Shown one piece after another: positions 43,631 to 45,040 of a stretch of DNA of 45,040 nucleotides. Every line of letters begins with the position of its first letter. Positions within the stretch are counted from its first letter, which is position 1. This DNA is from JANQPA01 sp964628385 (GTDB lineage: Bacteria; Bacteroidota; Bacteroidia; Chitinophagales; Saprospiraceae), in assembly GCA_964628385.1 (NCBI GenBank), contig CAZVOD010000034.1, positions 1 to 45,040 of the forward strand, given 5' to 3'. The notes beneath the pieces were generated by a model. The model made no database searches and was not told the DNA's origin. It worked only from the letters and a program-made list of their open reading frames with translations. The position numbers and the translations under genes were made by a program.

Positions 43631-44302
43631 TTAATTGCCGCCGATTTCATCATCAGGAGGACACGGAGTACAAGATGCATTATAACACTGCCTACATGCT
43701 ATTGATTCCGAATTTTCACCACAAGAACAACTAGCTTGGTACGCACCACAATTGAACTCGCAATCGAAGGAACATTTTTTGCAGCTGCAAGAACAATTAC
43801 CCGCTGATTTTCGTAAAGACATTTTATCCTGATAAATTTGGGAGCCTAGTCCAATTCCTAGATATGGGCTCGTTCCGTTAATTCTATTTTCGAAAGTTTC
43901 CACGAGGAAAACATATGTTTCCTGATTCTCCAAATCCTGAACGACTAAGTTATCGCCCAGAAAAGTGACCTGCCCTTTTTCTATTTTAGAAGGCATCTTA
44001 ATTCTACCATTAGCTTTACTGTATTGGAAATCATATTTTCTAAAATATCTAGAATTACTAACTAGAAATTCAAGGTAAAAATCTTCAGAATCTTCAGGTA
44101 CTAAATGGTTAATTTCTACGGTTCCTTCAATGATGATTCCTTCATGTTGACCAAGAGATAAAGACTCATTGTAACTCTTCACTGCCTCTTCAAGGGTTTC
44201 TCTTTGTAAGAAACTATTCTTTTGAATATCTTGCCCTTTGTCGCAAGAAGAAAGAACAACCAAAGTCATGACAAGTAATAAGAAAAAATTACTACGATTC
44301 AT
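43631..44302 (-). CDS. Lipoprotein with cysteine-rich C-terminal tail, function unknown
   Basis: I do not recognise this 223-residue protein. It has a lipoprotein signal (lipobox VLSSC, Cys20), a middle domain of about 140 residues with no known motif, and a tail (about 168-215) with 12 cysteines arranged as CSCSCKKC, DC, NC, SCSC, AC, QC, SC and PC. This could bind metals or form multiple disulfides once exported, or be a peptide-like domain. The tail ends in PPDDEIGGN. It lies downstream of a small HTH gene on the same strand and just beside the broken transposase. The start is shared with an AGTATT element. Confidence 0.7.
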   Translation of the reverse strand: MNRSNFFLLLVMTLVVLSSCDKGQDIQKNSFLQRETLEEAVKSYNESLSLGQHEGIIIEGTVEINHLVPEDSEDFYLEFLVSNSRYFRKYDFQYSKANGRIKMPSKIEKGQVTFLGDNLVVQDLENQETYVFLVETFENRINGTSPYLGIGLGSQIYQDKMSLRKSAGNCSCSCKKCSFDCEFNCGAYQASCSCGENSESIACRQCYNASCTPCPPDDEIGGN

Positions 44303-44405
44303 AATACTGATTTTTAATGTTAAAAATTACACAAAAACTACTTTAATGATTTAAGTTTTATTAATTAACTTTGCTATTATAAACTTAATAACTTTACAAA
44401 TAAAG

Positions 44406-44425
44406 TTTTGTCGCATTTTGTCGCA
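44406..44425. repeat. Two tandem TTTTGTCGCA units
   Basis: TTTTGTCGCA occurs twice in direct tandem (44406-44415 and 44416-44425) in the gap between the HTH gene and the cysteine-rich lipoprotein. It could be a pair of operator half-sites upstream of the lipoprotein (104 bases before its start), or a small slippage duplication. Confidence 0.5.
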
Positions 44426-44450
44426 ATCATGAATGGTATAGAACCAACAC

Positions 44451-44645
44451 TTACTCCTTATTATGCTTTTCTGGCCAGCCCAGAGTATCGTATATTCGCC
44501 TGACATCTTTGGGCATAACCACTCCTCTGGGAAGTTGAATATTTACTTTTTTCAATTTTCTATCCAAAGTACTTCGATGAATACCGTATTCCTGAGCGAT
44601 CTGTTGGCGTGTCTTGGGCATAAGTCGGATATTGCTGGGTTTCAT
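44451..44645 (-). CDS. Small helix-turn-helix DNA-binding protein
   Basis: The 64-residue protein is nearly all one helix-turn-helix: PKTRQQIAQEYGIHRSTLDRKLKKVNIQLPRGVV (about 10-43), followed by MPKDVRRIYDTLGWP. Similar very small HTH proteins occur widely in Bacteroidota accessory regions; most are uncharacterised. The start codon overlaps the end of an inverted repeat (44645-44665), suggesting that it may control itself. It is upstream of the cysteine-rich lipoprotein gene on the same strand (148-base gap). A phage or plasmid origin is possible. Confidence 0.7.
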   Translation of the reverse strand: MKPSNIRLMPKTRQQIAQEYGIHRSTLDRKLKKVNIQLPRGVVMPKDVRRIYDTLGWPEKHNKE

Positions 44646-44665
44646 AATACTAAATTTGAGTATTA
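44645..44665. promoter_or_regulatory. Inverted repeat at the HTH start codon, candidate operator
   Basis: TAATACT (44645-44651) and AGTATTA (44659-44665) form a perfect 7-base inverted repeat with a 7-base spacer, touching the HTH start codon. The same AGTATT immediately precedes the ATG of the cysteine-rich lipoprotein. This spacing would suit a dimeric repressor such as the HTH protein itself. Confidence 0.4.
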
Positions 44666-44787
44666 GATTAAAAATGAATGCTTTTGCTTTATTGAATGGT
44701 TTGGGAAAAAGGGAAGGTGTGGGTTATTATGAAACTACTTTAACTAAAAGGTTCTAGAGCGTGTTTGGGGTTTACCCTTTGGGGTGC

Positions 44788-44817
44788 AAATACATTTTCA
44801 TCATTCCAAATGTATTT
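44788..44817. repeat. 10-bp perfect inverted repeat after the disrupted gene
   Basis: AAATACATTT (44788-44797) and AAATGTATTT (44808-44817) are perfect complements with a 10-base loop. It lies 13 bases beyond the minus-strand stop at 44831, where a terminator would be expected, but the stem is AT-rich and no T run follows on the minus strand. Confidence 0.4.
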
Positions 44818-44830
44818 TCGGCATCAAAAG

Positions 44831-45007
44831 TTAATTCCAAATATTCTTTAGAACAAATTCCTTGAATATTGGTTGAAAGGTAGTTTGGAAATAATCATCT
44901 TCTGATTCAGCTTTTTTTATAGCTTGAACTTCAAATGATGTAATTTTTCCTGCGGGGTTAAAATTGACAATACCAGAAATTGAAGCATCTTCTAACACAA
45001 TAGCGGT
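44831..45007 (-). pseudogene. 3' end of a disrupted gene (C-terminal fragment), unknown family
   Basis: On the minus strand an open frame of 58 codons reads TAIVLEDASISGIVNFNPAG, then KITSFEVQAIKKAESEDDYF and ends FKEFVLKNIWN with TAA at 44831-44833. The alternating hydrophobic pattern (ASISGIVNFNPAGKITSFEVQA) looks like beta strands of a real protein. The frame is closed upstream by TGA at 45008-45010, which lies within an inverted repeat (44998-45033). So this is either the tail of a gene broken by a short insertion or frameshift, or a very short gene starting at GTG 44996-44998. The family is not recognised. Confidence 0.5.
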
Positions 45008-45033
45008 TCAAGTATGCACCCAAACCGCTATTG
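44998..45033. repeat. 11-bp perfect inverted repeat at the right edge
   Basis: CAATAGCGGTT (44998-45008) and AACCGCTATTG (45023-45033) are perfect 11-base complements with a 14-base loop. It overlaps the in-frame stop that closes the disrupted reading frame, so it may be a small inserted palindromic element or a terminator for something beyond the window. Confidence 0.5.
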
Positions 45034-45040
45034 CTCTTAT

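Noticed and set aside
43514..43705. Overlapping plus-strand ORF in the transposase remnant, with HF as in the family
   Set aside because: Only two or three residues fit the expected continuation, and it runs antisense into the lipoprotein gene; not enough to call a second frameshift.

Overview
The window looks like a chromosomal segment from a member of the Bacteroidota, most likely order Cytophagales. The signs are mutually consistent: an OmpA-like porin with thrombospondin type 3 repeats, a long NusB, a MauE/DoxX-like protein with a DUF1599 protein, a bacillithiol gene (bshC), a secreted Asp-box/VPS10-like protein, a giant WG-repeat protein, RecF beside a DUF721/DciA protein, and several exact matches to the Bacteroidota -7 promoter box TAnnTTTG. 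The order is inferred from gene content; no rRNA or other marker is present.

Layout. 1-4.0 kb: the 3' part of an Uma2-type nuclease gene faces a 1108-residue secreted WG-repeat protein. 4.6-11.1 kb: a GH3-type adenylate-forming enzyme converges on and overlaps a BASS-type transporter; then come a two-subunit molybdenum hydroxylase (IorA/IorB-like, Tat-exported) and a TRIC/UPF0126 channel. 11.3-19.0 kb: an S41 peptidase overlapping an SpoU-type RNA methyltransferase, then nucleotide genes (pyrC, purK, guaA) with a PBP1-fold lipoprotein overlapping the guaA 3' end. 19.1-24.1 kb: OmpA porin, nusB, a MauE/DoxX membrane protein and DUF1599. 24.4-26.2 kb: an exported caspase-like protease with a small lipoprotein. 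26.3-30.4 kb: bshC and an ECF sigma / anti-sigma / DUF4097-like module. 30.6-36.0 kb: DUF427, a metallo-beta-lactamase-fold hydrolase with ribH, a TPR protein, pdhA, recF and dciA. 36.1-42.8 kb: DASH cryptochrome, an ArfB-like GGQ hydrolase, a ChaN-like protein, a monohaem cytochrome c lipoprotein and the Asp-box protein.

The last 2.2 kb (42.8-45.04 kb) differ: sparse coding, a broken transposase, a cysteine-rich lipoprotein, a tiny helix-turn-helix protein with a palindrome at its start codon, and the 3' end of a disrupted gene next to an inverted repeat. This is the only stretch that looks like an accessory island.

Most of the window is housekeeping. The best candidates for something undescribed are the exported caspase plus lipoprotein pair, the small HTH plus cysteine-rich lipoprotein pair with a shared AGTATT element at both starts, a 13-bp dispersed intergenic motif (four copies), and a promoter-like box near 21.89 kb with no gene behind it. 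No tRNA, rRNA, CRISPR array or recognisable riboswitch was seen.
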